Assembly: GCA_964508975.1 (NCBI GenBank)
Contig: CAZDVQ010000014.1
Location: 1 to 64,000 of the forward strand
DNA length: 64,000 bases
DNA from: CAZDVQ01 sp964508975
GTDB lineage: Bacteria > Bacteroidota > Bacteroidia > Chitinophagales > Saprospiraceae
Direction of reading: 5' to 3'
Shown here: positions 25,545 through 33,978 of the stretch, one piece after another
Position numbering within the stretch: the stretch's first letter is position 1
How the letters are laid out: the number at the start of each line of letters is the position of its first letter
Position numbers and translations under genes: made by a program
The notes under the pieces: model-generated
Told to the model about the DNA's origin: nothing
The model's input: only the letters and a program-made list of their open reading frames with translations
The model's database searches: none

Positions 25545-26279
25545 ATGAAAAAAATCTTGTGTCTTGTAGCCTTTTTTTCTTTCACGTACCAGCTTTCTGC
25601 GCAGGCTTTCAAATTTGGTATCCAAGCCAGCCCTGTTGTATCCTGGATGCATAGCAACAATAAGCAGGTGAGTACTACCGGTGCAAATTTAGGCATTGAC
25701 TTTGGTTTAATCGGTGAATATTATTTCAGCGAAAACGAAAATTATGCTTTTACCATGGGCCTCAACTACGTGTTGGGCAAAGGTGGTGGTTTGAAATACG
25801 ATGATGCTGGCCGTATTTTACCCGATACCGATTACAGCAACGAGCTGTTGGCCGTGATTCCACGCGACTCGGGCTCTACCTCGGTTACGTTCCCCGCCAA
25901 TACCACGTTCAAAAGTCGTTTGAACTACCTCCGCATCCCACTGGGATTCAAAATGCGTACCAATGAGCTGGGTAACAGCTACTTACGCGCCTTCGCACAA
26001 TTACCTGTTTTGGGTATTGACATTGCGACTTCTGCCCGCAGCGACATTAAGCTCGACAATGGCACGGAGTTCAAAAAAGAGGTGACCTACCGCGATTTCT
26101 TACCACTTGGCCTTACCGTGGGCGGTGGCGCAGGCGTTGAATGGTTCCCCAACGATAGCGAGTTGGCATTCGTGATGGGCGTTTACTACAACGGTGGCCT
26201 CATCGATATCACACAAGATGAATTAAAACGCAAAGGCACTACCTCGGATGTAACTATCCGTTTGGCAGTGATGTTCTAG
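25545..26279 (+). CDS. PorT-family outer-membrane beta-barrel protein
   Basis: 244 aa. Signal peptide MKKILCLVAFFSFTYQLSAQ, then alternating hydrophobic/polar strands ending in phenylalanine (RLAVMF), as expected of an outer-membrane barrel. NYLRIPLGFKMRTNELG and the closing strand MGVYYNGGLIDIT resemble the PorT/OMP_b-brl_2 family. PorT has been linked to T9SS function in Porphyromonas; here this is an assignment by fold and context. It is divergent from gldB and shares its short upstream region, so the two may be coordinately expressed. Confidence 0.75.
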   Translation: MKKILCLVAFFSFTYQLSAQAFKFGIQASPVVSWMHSNNKQVSTTGANLGIDFGLIGEYYFSENENYAFTMGLNYVLGKGGGLKYDDAGRILPDTDYSNELLAVIPRDSGSTSVTFPANTTFKSRLNYLRIPLGFKMRTNELGNSYLRAFAQLPVLGIDIATSARSDIKLDNGTEFKKEVTYRDFLPLGLTVGGGAGVEWFPNDSELAFVMGVYYNGGLIDITQDELKRKGTTSDVTIRLAVMF

Positions 26280-26305
26280 GGGTGAGGGGTTAGTTTTTAG
26301 GCCTA

Positions 26306-26345
26306 AGTCATTTCATCTTTTATTCATTATATCATTTTATCTTTT
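26306..26345. repeat. 8-bp periodic array (TATCATTT type)
   Basis: AGTCATTT, CATCTTTT, ATTCATTA, TATCATTT, TATCTTTT, running directly into TTGGGCGCCCCGG. It is the reverse-complement relative of the 17015-17046 array. Confidence 0.88.
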
Positions 26346-26500
26346 TTGGGCGCCCCGGCGCTGCGCGCCGTCGCTACGTTGCGCGGCTCGCTATTCGCTC
26401 GGCCCTTCGCCGCCGTGGGCAGGGGCAAGCCCTGCCCCTACAATGCGGCGGCTCGGTCTGGCCCTGCGGGCCACCGCTCCACATCGCTGGCGCGATGCCC
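26346..26500 (-). repeat. GC-rich structured intergenic element, type C
   Basis: Edge TTTTTTGGGCGCCCCGG, core CGGCTCGCTATTCGCTCGGC, insertion hairpin GGGGCAAGCCCTGCCCC, GTCTGGCCCTGCGGGCCACC and end GCTCCACATCGCTGG. It is the reverse complement of the 16840-17008 copy. Confidence 0.9.
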
Positions 26501-26521
26501 ACAAAGGTATACCGCTTATAC

Positions 26522-26556
26522 AAAAAAACGCCCCAACGTAATCCGTTGGGGCGTTT
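26522..26556 (-). terminator. Rho-independent terminator after fadD
   Basis: AACGCCCCAACG / CGTTGGGGCGTT with a 5-nt loop; T-run on the minus strand. It separates fadD from the convergent side. Confidence 0.9.
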
Positions 26557-26576
26557 GTATTTCAAAGCGGTTTAGA

Positions 26577-28373
26577 CTAAGCTTCGCGATAAATCTCGGC
26601 AATTTCCTTGGCGAATTTATCCATGATTACACGGCGTTTGAGTTTCATGGTAGGCGTAAGCTCATCGGTAGCTACATCCCAAGGTTGCGACATGAGCACA
26701 AACTTCTTGATTTGCTCAATTTTACCGAAGTTGGGGTTTACTTGATCCACCAGCTCTTGGAAAGCTTCGAGTACTTTCGGGTGTTTCACCATTTCCTCGT
26801 TGGTAGTGTAGGCCACGTTATTTTCTTTACACCAGTTTTTCACAGCGTCGAAAGATGGTACGATAAGCGCAGCGCAGAACTTCTCGTTGTTACCCAACAC
26901 CATCATCTGCTCAATCATGAACTCCTCTTTAAAGCGGCTCTCGATTGGGGATGGTGCGATGTATTTACCACCAGAGGTTTTGAGCAATTCTTTCTTGCGG
27001 TCGGTAATTTTGAGGAAGCGATTGCCTTTGCCATCGTCCACGAATTTACCCACGTCGCCGGTGTGGAACCAGCCGTCCTTATCAATAACCTCGTCGGTTT
27101 TGTCTTGCTTGTTGTAGTAGCCCGTCATTACGTTAGGGCCTTTGCACAAGATTTCGCCTTCGCCTGGACCGTAATTCGGGTCGTCCTCATCAATGCGTAC
27201 AGTAACAGAGCTAATTGGAACACCAACGCAGCCCAACATGGCCTGACCTTCGTCAAAACGGTTAAAGCTGATTACCGGCGAAGTCTCGGTTAAGCCGTAA
27301 CCCTCGCGAATAGGAATACCTGCTGCCGAGAAGAACTGTGCAATCTTACGTGGGCAAGCGGCAGCACCCGTTACGATGCCTTGTACTCGGCCACCTAGGC
27401 GGGCACGTATTTTACTAAACACCAGTTTATCGGCAATTTTCCACTGTATAGCTTCAAATCCAGAAGGTTTATAGCCGTATTCGTATTTCTCGGTAAGGCC
27501 AACGGCCCAGAGGAAGATTTTTTTCTTGATTGGGCTGCCTTGCATCGCCATGCTGTACACGCGTTCGTATACTTTCTCGAGCAAGCGCGGAACCGATGAG
27601 AACACATGCGGGCAAACCACTGGAAGCTCGTCGCGGAGGGTATCAACACTCTCCGCATAACGGATATTTACACCCATGGCAATGTAAGTGTATACCACCA
27701 TGCGCTCGAATATATGGCAAAGCGGCAAGAAGCTCAAGGCTGTATCACCTTGTTTGATCGGCAACAAATCCATCACGTCGCGGATATTGCTACAGATATT
27801 ATCGTGGGTGAGCATAACCCCTTTAGGGTCGCCGGTAGTACCAGATGTATAAATGATGGTCGCCATATCAGAAGGTTTGATATTGGCTTTAATGGCTTCT
27901 ACATCGCTGAGGTCGCCCTCGGCAAAGATGGTTTCCCAGTTGGGTGCGTCAACATCGCTGTCGAAGGCGAAGATTTCGCGAAGAGAAGGGATTTGCGTTT
28001 GCGCTTCCCGCACCTTGTCGATGAGGTCGCCGTGGCCAACAAAACAGTACTTCACCTCTGCATCGTTGAAGATGTACACGTACTCGCGCGCGCTGATGGT
28101 AGGGTAAACCGGCACGTTGATAGCACCGATTTGCTGCATACCTAAGTCGATCACGTTCCACTCGGGACGGTTGTTGTAGGAGATGGTCGCGATTTTATCG
28201 CCAGGGCGAACACCAATTTGATACAGGCCCAAGCTCACTTTGTTGACGAGCTCAACGAGTTCTTTGGTGCTGTACCAAAACTCTTTACCCCTTGGCTTGC
28301 CACCAATGGACTTGCGCTGGGGATATTTTTCAAGTTGATAGTATGGGAGATCAAACAGTCGAGTAAACTCCAT
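26577..28373 (-). CDS. fadD: Long-chain fatty-acid--CoA ligase
   Basis: A 598-aa AMP-forming acyl-CoA synthetase that activates long-chain fatty acids with ATP and CoA. Motifs: the phosphate-binding IYTSGTTGDPKGVMLTHDN, the adenine-binding REGYGLTETSP, and the A8-region DRKKELLKTSGGKYIAPSP. There is no signal peptide. The length is usual for Bacteroidota FadD. Upstream lies a GC-rich repeat and then the carboxylase gene on the same strand, 512 bp away, so co-transcription is unlikely. Chain-length preference cannot be read from the sequence. The symbol is used for the family. Confidence 0.9.
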   Translation of the reverse strand: MEFTRLFDLPYYQLEKYPQRKSIGGKPRGKEFWYSTKELVELVNKVSLGLYQIGVRPGDKIATISYNNRPEWNVIDLGMQQIGAINVPVYPTISAREYVYIFNDAEVKYCFVGHGDLIDKVREAQTQIPSLREIFAFDSDVDAPNWETIFAEGDLSDVEAIKANIKPSDMATIIYTSGTTGDPKGVMLTHDNICSNIRDVMDLLPIKQGDTALSFLPLCHIFERMVVYTYIAMGVNIRYAESVDTLRDELPVVCPHVFSSVPRLLEKVYERVYSMAMQGSPIKKKIFLWAVGLTEKYEYGYKPSGFEAIQWKIADKLVFSKIRARLGGRVQGIVTGAAACPRKIAQFFSAAGIPIREGYGLTETSPVISFNRFDEGQAMLGCVGVPISSVTVRIDEDDPNYGPGEGEILCKGPNVMTGYYNKQDKTDEVIDKDGWFHTGDVGKFVDDGKGNRFLKITDRKKELLKTSGGKYIAPSPIESRFKEEFMIEQMMVLGNNEKFCAALIVPSFDAVKNWCKENNVAYTTNEEMVKHPKVLEAFQELVDQVNPNFGKIEQIKKFVLMSQPWDVATDELTPTMKLKRRVIMDKFAKEIAEIYREA

Positions 28374-28424
28374 AATGGTTAGGTTATTGTTGAGTGATAG
28401 GATAGTTCCGTACTGATAAAAAAG

Positions 28425-28555
28425 CCGCGTGAGCTGGCCGGAGGGCTGCGGCGTAGCCGCAGGCGCGTAGCGCTAAGCGTTCAGCGCACCCGGAGGACAG
28501 CGACCCGAGCGCCAAAGGGCGTATGCAATACGCCCGGAGCGAGGGGCACGCCCAA
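28425..28555 (-). repeat. GC-rich structured intergenic element, type B
   Basis: Reverse orientation: GCGTGAGCTGGCCGGAGGG, ACCCGAGCGCCAAAGGGCG, a GTATGCAATAC hairpin region, and the edge GAGGGGCACGCCCAAAAAG. Relative of 11654-11785 and 20140-20283 but more diverged in the middle. Confidence 0.82.
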
Positions 28556-28562
28556 AAAGAAA

Positions 28563-28593
28563 AAATGAGTAAGGAGCAAATGAGTAAATGACC
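28563..28593. repeat. 8-bp periodic array (AAATGAGT type)
   Basis: AAATGAGT, AAGGAGC, AAATGAGT, AAATGACC. It directly abuts the CCCAAAAAG edge of the GC-rich element; unit shared with 17015-17046. From 28594 to 28885 I see nothing else I can support (a 60-codon frame at 28742-28924 is weak). Confidence 0.8.
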
Positions 28594-28885
28594 AATACTA
28601 ATTGCGCTATCTTAGCCGCCACAATAATAGTAAAACTATTACGAATGAAAATAGTTTTAAGATTGTTTTTTTAGGCGTTGCCAAATTAATACATTTGCCA
28701 AAGCAATTCAAATAAAATTTAATTTCGCCCTAAATATCTCCATGAAAGCTCCTGTTTCGCCGCCAGCCATCCTATATACTGGCTACCAGAAAGCGCATGT
28801 GGCGCCAGGCGTTAGGCGTATGGCCAAAAGCAGCGTGCACCAGACAAATTTCTTGTTGGTGGGTTATCCTATCATTGCACCTGAA

Positions 28886-30427
28886 CTAGAGCGGGATGTT
28901 ACCGTGCTTTTTCCGAGGAAGTGATACCGCCTTGTTTTCCAGCATTTTATAGCTCTTAATCAACTTAATGCGGGTTTCTTGCGGGTCAATCACCTCGTCG
29001 ATGAAGCCACGTGCAGCGGCACCGTATGGGTGTGCAAACTTATCGGCATACTCCGCTTCTTTCTCGGCCAATTTAGCGGCGGGATCAGCAGCAGCTTTGA
29101 TTTCGCGCATGAAAATAATCTCCGATGCCCCCTTGGCACCCATCACGGCAATCTCGGCCGTTGGCCAGGCAAAATTGAGGTCGGCACCGATATGTTTAGA
29201 GTTCATCACGTCGTAAGCACCGCCGTAAGCCTTGCGGGTAATGACCGAGATACGCGGCACGGTGGCCTCGCTGAAGGCATATAAAAGCTTGGCGCCGTTG
29301 GTGATGATGGCATTCCACTCTTGGTCGGTACCGGGCAAAAAGCCTGGCACATCAACCAACACCAGCAGCGGGATATTGAAACTATCGCAGAAACGCACGA
29401 AACGAGCGCCTTTTTTTGAACTGTTGACATCGAGTACACCCGCTAACACCGCTGGCTGGTTGGCCACGATACCGATGCTACGACCCGCGAGGCGGGCAAA
29501 ACCCACCACGATGTTCTCGGCATAATCTTTATGTACCTCCATGAACGAGGCCTCGTCGCAAACTTGCTCGATAACCTCGCGGATATCGTAAGGTTGGTTG
29601 GGGTTTTCAGGGATTACCTTGCGCAGCTCGGGCCGAAGCTCGTCGGCAAACTCGTAAGGATAAACGGGCGCATCTTCCTCGCAGTTTTGCGGCATGTACG
29701 AAAGTAACTGCTTGATTTGTTGGATACACTCCAGGTCGTTGGCCGAGGTGAGGTGCGTTACACCCGACTTGGTGCTGTGCGCCGACGCACCACCAAGGTC
29801 CTCGGAACTTACCTCCTCGTTGGTAACCGTTTTAACCACGTTAGGGCCGGTTACGAACATGTAAGATGTATTTTCGACCATGAGGATAAAGTCGGTAATG
29901 GCCGGCGAGTAAACCGCACCGCCCGCACACGGCCCCATGATGGCCGAAATTTGAGGAATAACCCCAGAAGCCAAGGTATTGCGCCAGAAGATATCGGCAT
30001 AACCACCCAGCGATACCACGCCCTCTTGGATACGTGCGCCGCCCGAGTCATTAAGACCAATTAGCGGAGCGCCATTTTTCATGGCGAGATCCATGATTTT
30101 AACGATTTTCTCGGCATGGGTTTCAGATAGTGAACCACCGAAAACGGTAAAATCTTGGGCAAAAACATACACCAAACGACCGTTAACGGTACCGTAGCCA
30201 GTAACCACGCCATCGCCGAGGTACTGTTCGTTCTCCATGCCGAAGTCGGTACTACGGTGGGTCACAAACATACCGATTTCCTCAAAAGAACCATCATCGA
30301 GGAGCATGTTCACGCGCTCGCGAGCTGTGAGTTTGCCTTTCTCGTGTTGTTTTTTGATGCGGTCGGCACCGCCGCCCAGCAGGGCTTCGGCTTGTTTGAG
30401 TTGGAGGTTTTGCAGTTTATCTTTCAT
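28886..30427 (-). CDS. Acyl-CoA (propionyl/methylmalonyl) carboxylase carboxyltransferase subunit
   Basis: A 513-aa carboxyltransferase beta subunit of the biotin-dependent PccB/MmdA family. Visible features are GKLTARERVNMLLDDGSFEE, the first oxyanion-type loop ARIQEGVVSLGGYADIF, IMGPCAGGAVYSPAITDFI and the second half VDVPGFLPGTDQEWNAI with KAYGGAYDVM. Substrate probably propionyl-CoA by family resemblance. No biotin carboxylase or carrier is in the window, so its partners are elsewhere. It lies 56 bp downstream of crtD on the same strand; co-transcription is possible. Confidence 0.9.
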   Translation of the reverse strand: MKDKLQNLQLKQAEALLGGGADRIKKQHEKGKLTARERVNMLLDDGSFEEIGMFVTHRSTDFGMENEQYLGDGVVTGYGTVNGRLVYVFAQDFTVFGGSLSETHAEKIVKIMDLAMKNGAPLIGLNDSGGARIQEGVVSLGGYADIFWRNTLASGVIPQISAIMGPCAGGAVYSPAITDFILMVENTSYMFVTGPNVVKTVTNEEVSSEDLGGASAHSTKSGVTHLTSANDLECIQQIKQLLSYMPQNCEEDAPVYPYEFADELRPELRKVIPENPNQPYDIREVIEQVCDEASFMEVHKDYAENIVVGFARLAGRSIGIVANQPAVLAGVLDVNSSKKGARFVRFCDSFNIPLLVLVDVPGFLPGTDQEWNAIITNGAKLLYAFSEATVPRISVITRKAYGGAYDVMNSKHIGADLNFAWPTAEIAVMGAKGASEIIFMREIKAAADPAAKLAEKEAEYADKFAHPYGAAARGFIDEVIDPQETRIKLIKSYKMLENKAVSLPRKKHGNIPL

Positions 30428-30483
30428 GGTCGGTCTTGTGCTTGGATATGCAGCACAAAGAACGTGAAAAGTTGGGAGTTTTT

Positions 30484-31947
30484 TTACTCCGCCACCAACT
30501 CTGATACAATTTTGCCCGACAAGATAGCCAGCGGGATACCGCCCCCAGGGTGTACGCTACCGCCGCAGAAATACAAGCCCCCTACCCTACTCGACTTGTT
30601 GGCATGCCGCCAAAATGCCGCGTAACGGTTGTTGGAGCTGGTCCCATACAGCGAACCTTGGTAAGACGAGGTTCGCGACTCGATTCTGCGGGGATCTAGG
30701 ATTTCCTCTACCTCGATGAGCGGGGCAATGTCCTCGCCCAGCAATCGACTTAGCTTTTGGATAATATTTTGCCTAGAGCGCTCGATGATTTCGTCCCAAT
30801 CTTGGCCCATGTTGCCAGGTACATTAATCATCACGAACCAGTTTTCGGCATTTTCCGGGGCATCATTGGGCACCGCCTTAGAGGTGATGTTGAGATACAC
30901 CGTGGGGTCGTCTATCACGTTTTTATGCTCGAACAAAGTATCGAACTCGGCCTTGTAATCCTCCGTGAAAAAGACATTGTGCACATCTAACTGCGGGAAG
31001 CTTCGCTTAATACCCCAGTAAAAAATAAGTGCTGATAAAGAGCGTTCCTGCGCCAGGGTTTTCTTGGGCTTGGCCAGTTGAGCGGGCAGTAACTTGTGAT
31101 AGGTATGCCAAACATCCATGTTGCTGACCACGATAGAGGCCAGATGCTGTTTATCGCCCACCCGTACACCTTTGGCTTTGCCGCCATCTAGCAGAATCTC
31201 GTCGACCTTAGCATTAAAGTTAAACTGAACACCTATATCGGTAGCCAGCCGGTACAAACCCTTTGTAATCTCGTGCATGCCCCCGTGGGGAATGTAGGCC
31301 CCGTAGCCATATTCCAAGTGCGGAATGATGGTCAAAATACCGGGTGCTTTATAGGGATTCGAGCCGTTGTAGGTAGCATAACGGTTAAACAACTGCACCA
31401 ACTTGGGGTGTTGGAGCAATTGCTCGTTCACCTGGTTCATGGTTTTGAATATGTGCAACTTAGGTAGCTGCAAAAGTGCCTTGAGCACGGACATACTCAG
31501 CCAAGTGCTCATTCGGTTGAGGGGCTTACGCAGGAAAATATCGCCGGTCAGCTCGTATTTGGTGCGGCTATCCGCTATGGCACGTTCTAATACTTGTGGG
31601 TCAACACCCATCACTTCCGATACTTCCTGGGCATAGCGTTTTTTGTCGGCATAGGCGTGTAGTTTGGTGCCATCTTCCCAGAAATAATGGCACATCACCT
31701 CAAGTTGGTCGTAGCCGTAATAATCCCTTGGATTTTTACCCGCCACCTGGTACAGTTCATCAATGAGTTGAGGCATGGTGAACAAGCTAGGCCCAGCGTC
31801 AAAGCGGTATGGGCCCAGTTGAAACTCGGTGAGTTTACCACCGGGATAACTGTTGGCTTCAAAAACTTGTACCTGGTGCCCAGCGGCTTGTAAACGTATA
31901 GCCGCCGACAAACCTGCCATGCCGCTACCAATGATAATTATATCCAT
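30484..31947 (-). CDS. crtD: Carotenoid desaturase, CrtI/CrtD family
   Basis: A 487-aa FAD-dependent carotenoid desaturase acting at the membrane. The FAD-binding N-terminus is IIIIGSGMAGLSAAIRLQAAG with an acidic EANSYPGGK loop. The C-terminal signature is LYFCGGSVHPGGGIPLAI. LFNRYATYNGSNPYKAPGIL and IPHLEYGYGAYIPHGGMH match the Bacteroidota 1-hydroxycarotenoid 3,4-desaturase (CrtD) type better than phytoene desaturase, hence the symbol, but CrtI cannot be excluded. No other carotenoid gene is nearby. dtd lies 21 bp upstream, and the two are probably one transcript. Confidence 0.82.
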   Translation of the reverse strand: MDIIIIGSGMAGLSAAIRLQAAGHQVQVFEANSYPGGKLTEFQLGPYRFDAGPSLFTMPQLIDELYQVAGKNPRDYYGYDQLEVMCHYFWEDGTKLHAYADKKRYAQEVSEVMGVDPQVLERAIADSRTKYELTGDIFLRKPLNRMSTWLSMSVLKALLQLPKLHIFKTMNQVNEQLLQHPKLVQLFNRYATYNGSNPYKAPGILTIIPHLEYGYGAYIPHGGMHEITKGLYRLATDIGVQFNFNAKVDEILLDGGKAKGVRVGDKQHLASIVVSNMDVWHTYHKLLPAQLAKPKKTLAQERSLSALIFYWGIKRSFPQLDVHNVFFTEDYKAEFDTLFEHKNVIDDPTVYLNITSKAVPNDAPENAENWFVMINVPGNMGQDWDEIIERSRQNIIQKLSRLLGEDIAPLIEVEEILDPRRIESRTSSYQGSLYGTSSNNRYAAFWRHANKSSRVGGLYFCGGSVHPGGGIPLAILSGKIVSELVAE

Positions 31948-31968
31948 AGTTATGCTTAACGCTCGAAA

Positions 31969-32421
31969 TTAAACTTTGTTCTGGGAGTCGATGATAATGG
32001 TCACGGGGCCGTCATTTTCAAGGCTAACCTTCATATCGGCGCCAAAAGTACCCGACTCCGGACTTATGCCCGTGAGTTTTTTACAGAGTTGCAGGAAATA
32101 CTCGTACAAGGGTATTGCCTTTTCAGGCCGGGCGGCCTGTATAAACGAAGGGCGATTGCCTTTTTTGGTAGAAGCGTGTAAGGTAAACTGGCTAACCACC
32201 AGCAGTTGACCTTGAACATCGAGCATGCTAAGGTTCATCTTACCTTCCTCGTCGTTAAAAATACGCATTTGTACCACCTTCATGGCCAGCCATTCGGCAT
32301 CTTCCTCTGTATCGTATTCTTCGACGCCGAGGAGCACGAGAAGCCCTTGATGTATGCTTGATTTCAACTTACCGTCGATAGTCACGGAAGCATGGTTTAC
32401 TCGTTGGATGACAGCGCGCAT
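31969..32421 (-). CDS. dtd: D-aminoacyl-tRNA deacylase
   Basis: A 150-aa proofreading enzyme that removes D-amino acids from tRNA. The N-terminus MRAVIQRVNHASVTIDGK, the SQFTLHA motif and the NDGPVTIIID motif (family NGPVT) are all present and form the cross-dimer active site. Length is normal. The ATG at 32421 is preceded by a TAnnTTTG promoter element (20 bp upstream). It is the first gene of a probable dtd-crtD transcript. Confidence 0.95.
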   Translation of the reverse strand: MRAVIQRVNHASVTIDGKLKSSIHQGLLVLLGVEEYDTEEDAEWLAMKVVQMRIFNDEEGKMNLSMLDVQGQLLVVSQFTLHASTKKGNRPSFIQAARPEKAIPLYEYFLQLCKKLTGISPESGTFGADMKVSLENDGPVTIIIDSQNKV

Positions 32422-32440
32422 ATAACTACATTTTGAAAGG

Positions 32441-32448
32441 CAAAACTA
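32441..32448 (-). promoter_or_regulatory. Putative -7 element for dtd
   Basis: TAGTTTTG on the minus strand, 20 bp before the ATG. It matches TAnnTTTG, but I did not find a matching upstream TTG. Confidence 0.5.
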
Positions 32449-32460
32449 ATCAATTCCAAC

Positions 32461-32498
32461 AAAAAAATCGCCTCCTTCGGGTAAACAAAGGAGGCGAT
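32461..32498 (-). terminator. Rho-independent terminator after porP/sprF
   Basis: ATCGCCTCCTT ... AAGGAGGCGAT, with T's following on the minus strand. It separates the PorP/SprF gene from dtd. Confidence 0.9.
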
Positions 32499-32523
32499 GT
32501 ATAAAAGCTAAATCAGGTTTAGC

Positions 32524-33561
32524 CTAGAAGTCAGGACAACCGAACCTGCGGTTATTGCCTTTACAGATTTTGTAAATCAAAGCGAATTCAAAACCACCAT
32601 TACCGTTAGAGGCAGGTTTCAAAGCCGACACGTTCATGTCGTAGCTCAAACCAAGGCTGAAGTTAGAGAAGTCAAAACGCGCGCTGAAAATAGCCGCATC
32701 TGAAATAAGGGCACTTTCATAGTGGCCAGCAATACGCATGAACGCACCAATGTAGAAAGCTTGTTTTTGTTTAGGGTTACCCAGTTTAAACTTGGCCGAT
32801 GTACCAGCGTTCACCTGGAACGATGGACCTTGTTTGTGGTACAACACGTTAGGCACCAAGGCAAATTTCTCGCCCAAGGCAAACTCACCACCCAAGTGGA
32901 TGGTCAACTTGCTGTACAAGGCATCAAATGTGCGGCGGGTAAACGACATGTTGGCACGGTTCAAGTGGTGGAAAGCCAAACCAGCGTAAAAGTTACTAGT
33001 GTTTTTGCGATTCAATGCGGTAAAGTACATGATACCAGCACCCATATCAGCAAAAATGAAGTTAGGATCAAAAGGAACTTCCGTGGTTTGACCAAGGTTG
33101 TTCGGGTCGCCTTGCCATTGGTCGCCATACAACAAAGCCGAGGTATTGATATCGCGTTGGGTTACACCAAGTTGCGCACCAGCAACCAAGTAACTTTCGT
33201 TACTGCGGAGGCCACCTAAACGCTTCATGTATGAACCAGAGATATTACCTTGCAAGGTTGAGAACGCTGCGGTACCGGCACGGTCGCCCCAAAGTGTACC
33301 ACCCAAACCAACATAGTCATAACGACCCACTGGGAGGCGGGCATCAAAACTAGCTGAATAGGTAGAGAAAGCGTTTGAACGCAACACGCTAGCCCATTGG
33401 TTCCTGTAAATGGCCGATACGCGCATATCGCAGCCAATCACACCCGTTAAAGCAGGGTTAAGGTTCAAAGGCGACATGTAAAATTGCGAAAAGTGGATAT
33501 CCTGTGCTGTAGCCGCAACAATAGAGCTAGCAAGGAACAGCATTGTAAATAATTTCTTCAT
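32524..33561 (-). CDS. PorP/SprF family type IX secretion system outer-membrane protein
   Basis: 345 aa. Signal peptide (MKKLFTMLFLASSIVAATAQ) then the family hallmark DIHFSQFYMSPLNLNPALTG and YRNQWASVL, followed by a 14-strand-type beta-barrel pattern (FNLGLSYDMN) and a C-terminal IYKICKG segment. Family members bind individual T9SS type B adhesins at the outer membrane; here no adhesin is adjacent, although the large SprB-like gene lies about 4 kb upstream on the same strand, so this could serve it. It has its own terminator; the upstream gap carries GC-rich repeats. Confidence 0.9.
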   Translation of the reverse strand: MKKLFTMLFLASSIVAATAQDIHFSQFYMSPLNLNPALTGVIGCDMRVSAIYRNQWASVLRSNAFSTYSASFDARLPVGRYDYVGLGGTLWGDRAGTAAFSTLQGNISGSYMKRLGGLRSNESYLVAGAQLGVTQRDINTSALLYGDQWQGDPNNLGQTTEVPFDPNFIFADMGAGIMYFTALNRKNTSNFYAGLAFHHLNRANMSFTRRTFDALYSKLTIHLGGEFALGEKFALVPNVLYHKQGPSFQVNAGTSAKFKLGNPKQKQAFYIGAFMRIAGHYESALISDAAIFSARFDFSNFSLGLSYDMNVSALKPASNGNGGFEFALIYKICKGNNRRFGCPDF

Positions 33562-33787
33562 AAGCGAAATCGCGTTTGGGATGTCAAACTAAAGTGGCCT
33601 GTTTTAAAGGAATGGGTTAAATAAGTCGCTAATATACAAGAACAAAATTAAATGCATCGCGCATCTGAGCAATTAATTGCTAAAATTGATGAAAACGTTA
33701 CACTTTCATCCTCGGAAATGCAAAAATAGTACTCTTATTAACGTAATGTACTATTATTTAAGTATGCTTCCATATTTATTTTTTTTG

Positions 33788-33925
33788 TGGGCGCCCCGGC
33801 GCTTCGCGCCGTCGGTCCCCTCTGGGGTTCGCGTTGCTCCGTGCTTCGCACCGCGGCTTTGCCGCGCCCGCCGGGCACCTGGCGCAAAACCTAGTGGCAG
33901 AGCCACTAGGTTAGAGCAGGGGGCA
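33788..33925 (-). repeat. GC-rich structured intergenic element
   Basis: GGGCGCCCCGGCGCTTCGCG, the hairpins GGTCCCCTCTGGGG and GCGGCTTTGCCGC, and a strong hairpin AACCTAGTGGC / GCCACTAGGTT at 33890-33913. The edge GGGCGCCCCGG is shared with the other copies but the core is diverged. Confidence 0.75.
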
Positions 33926-33938
33926 GAGTGATTTTTTA

Positions 33939-33978
33939 TCATAAATCATTTACTCATTTTCTCTCTTACTCATTTACT
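33939..33978. repeat. 8-bp periodic array (CATTTACT type)
   Basis: TCATAAAT, CATTTACT, CATTTTCT, CTCTTACT, CATTTACT: five units in register. It overlaps the last codons of the FGE-like gene, whose stop is at 33974. Confidence 0.85.

Noticed and set aside
28742..28924. A 60-codon plus-strand frame between fadD and the carboxylase gene.
   Set aside because: It overlaps the 3' end of the carboxylase gene, has no recognised motif or clear promoter, and its composition is not distinctive.
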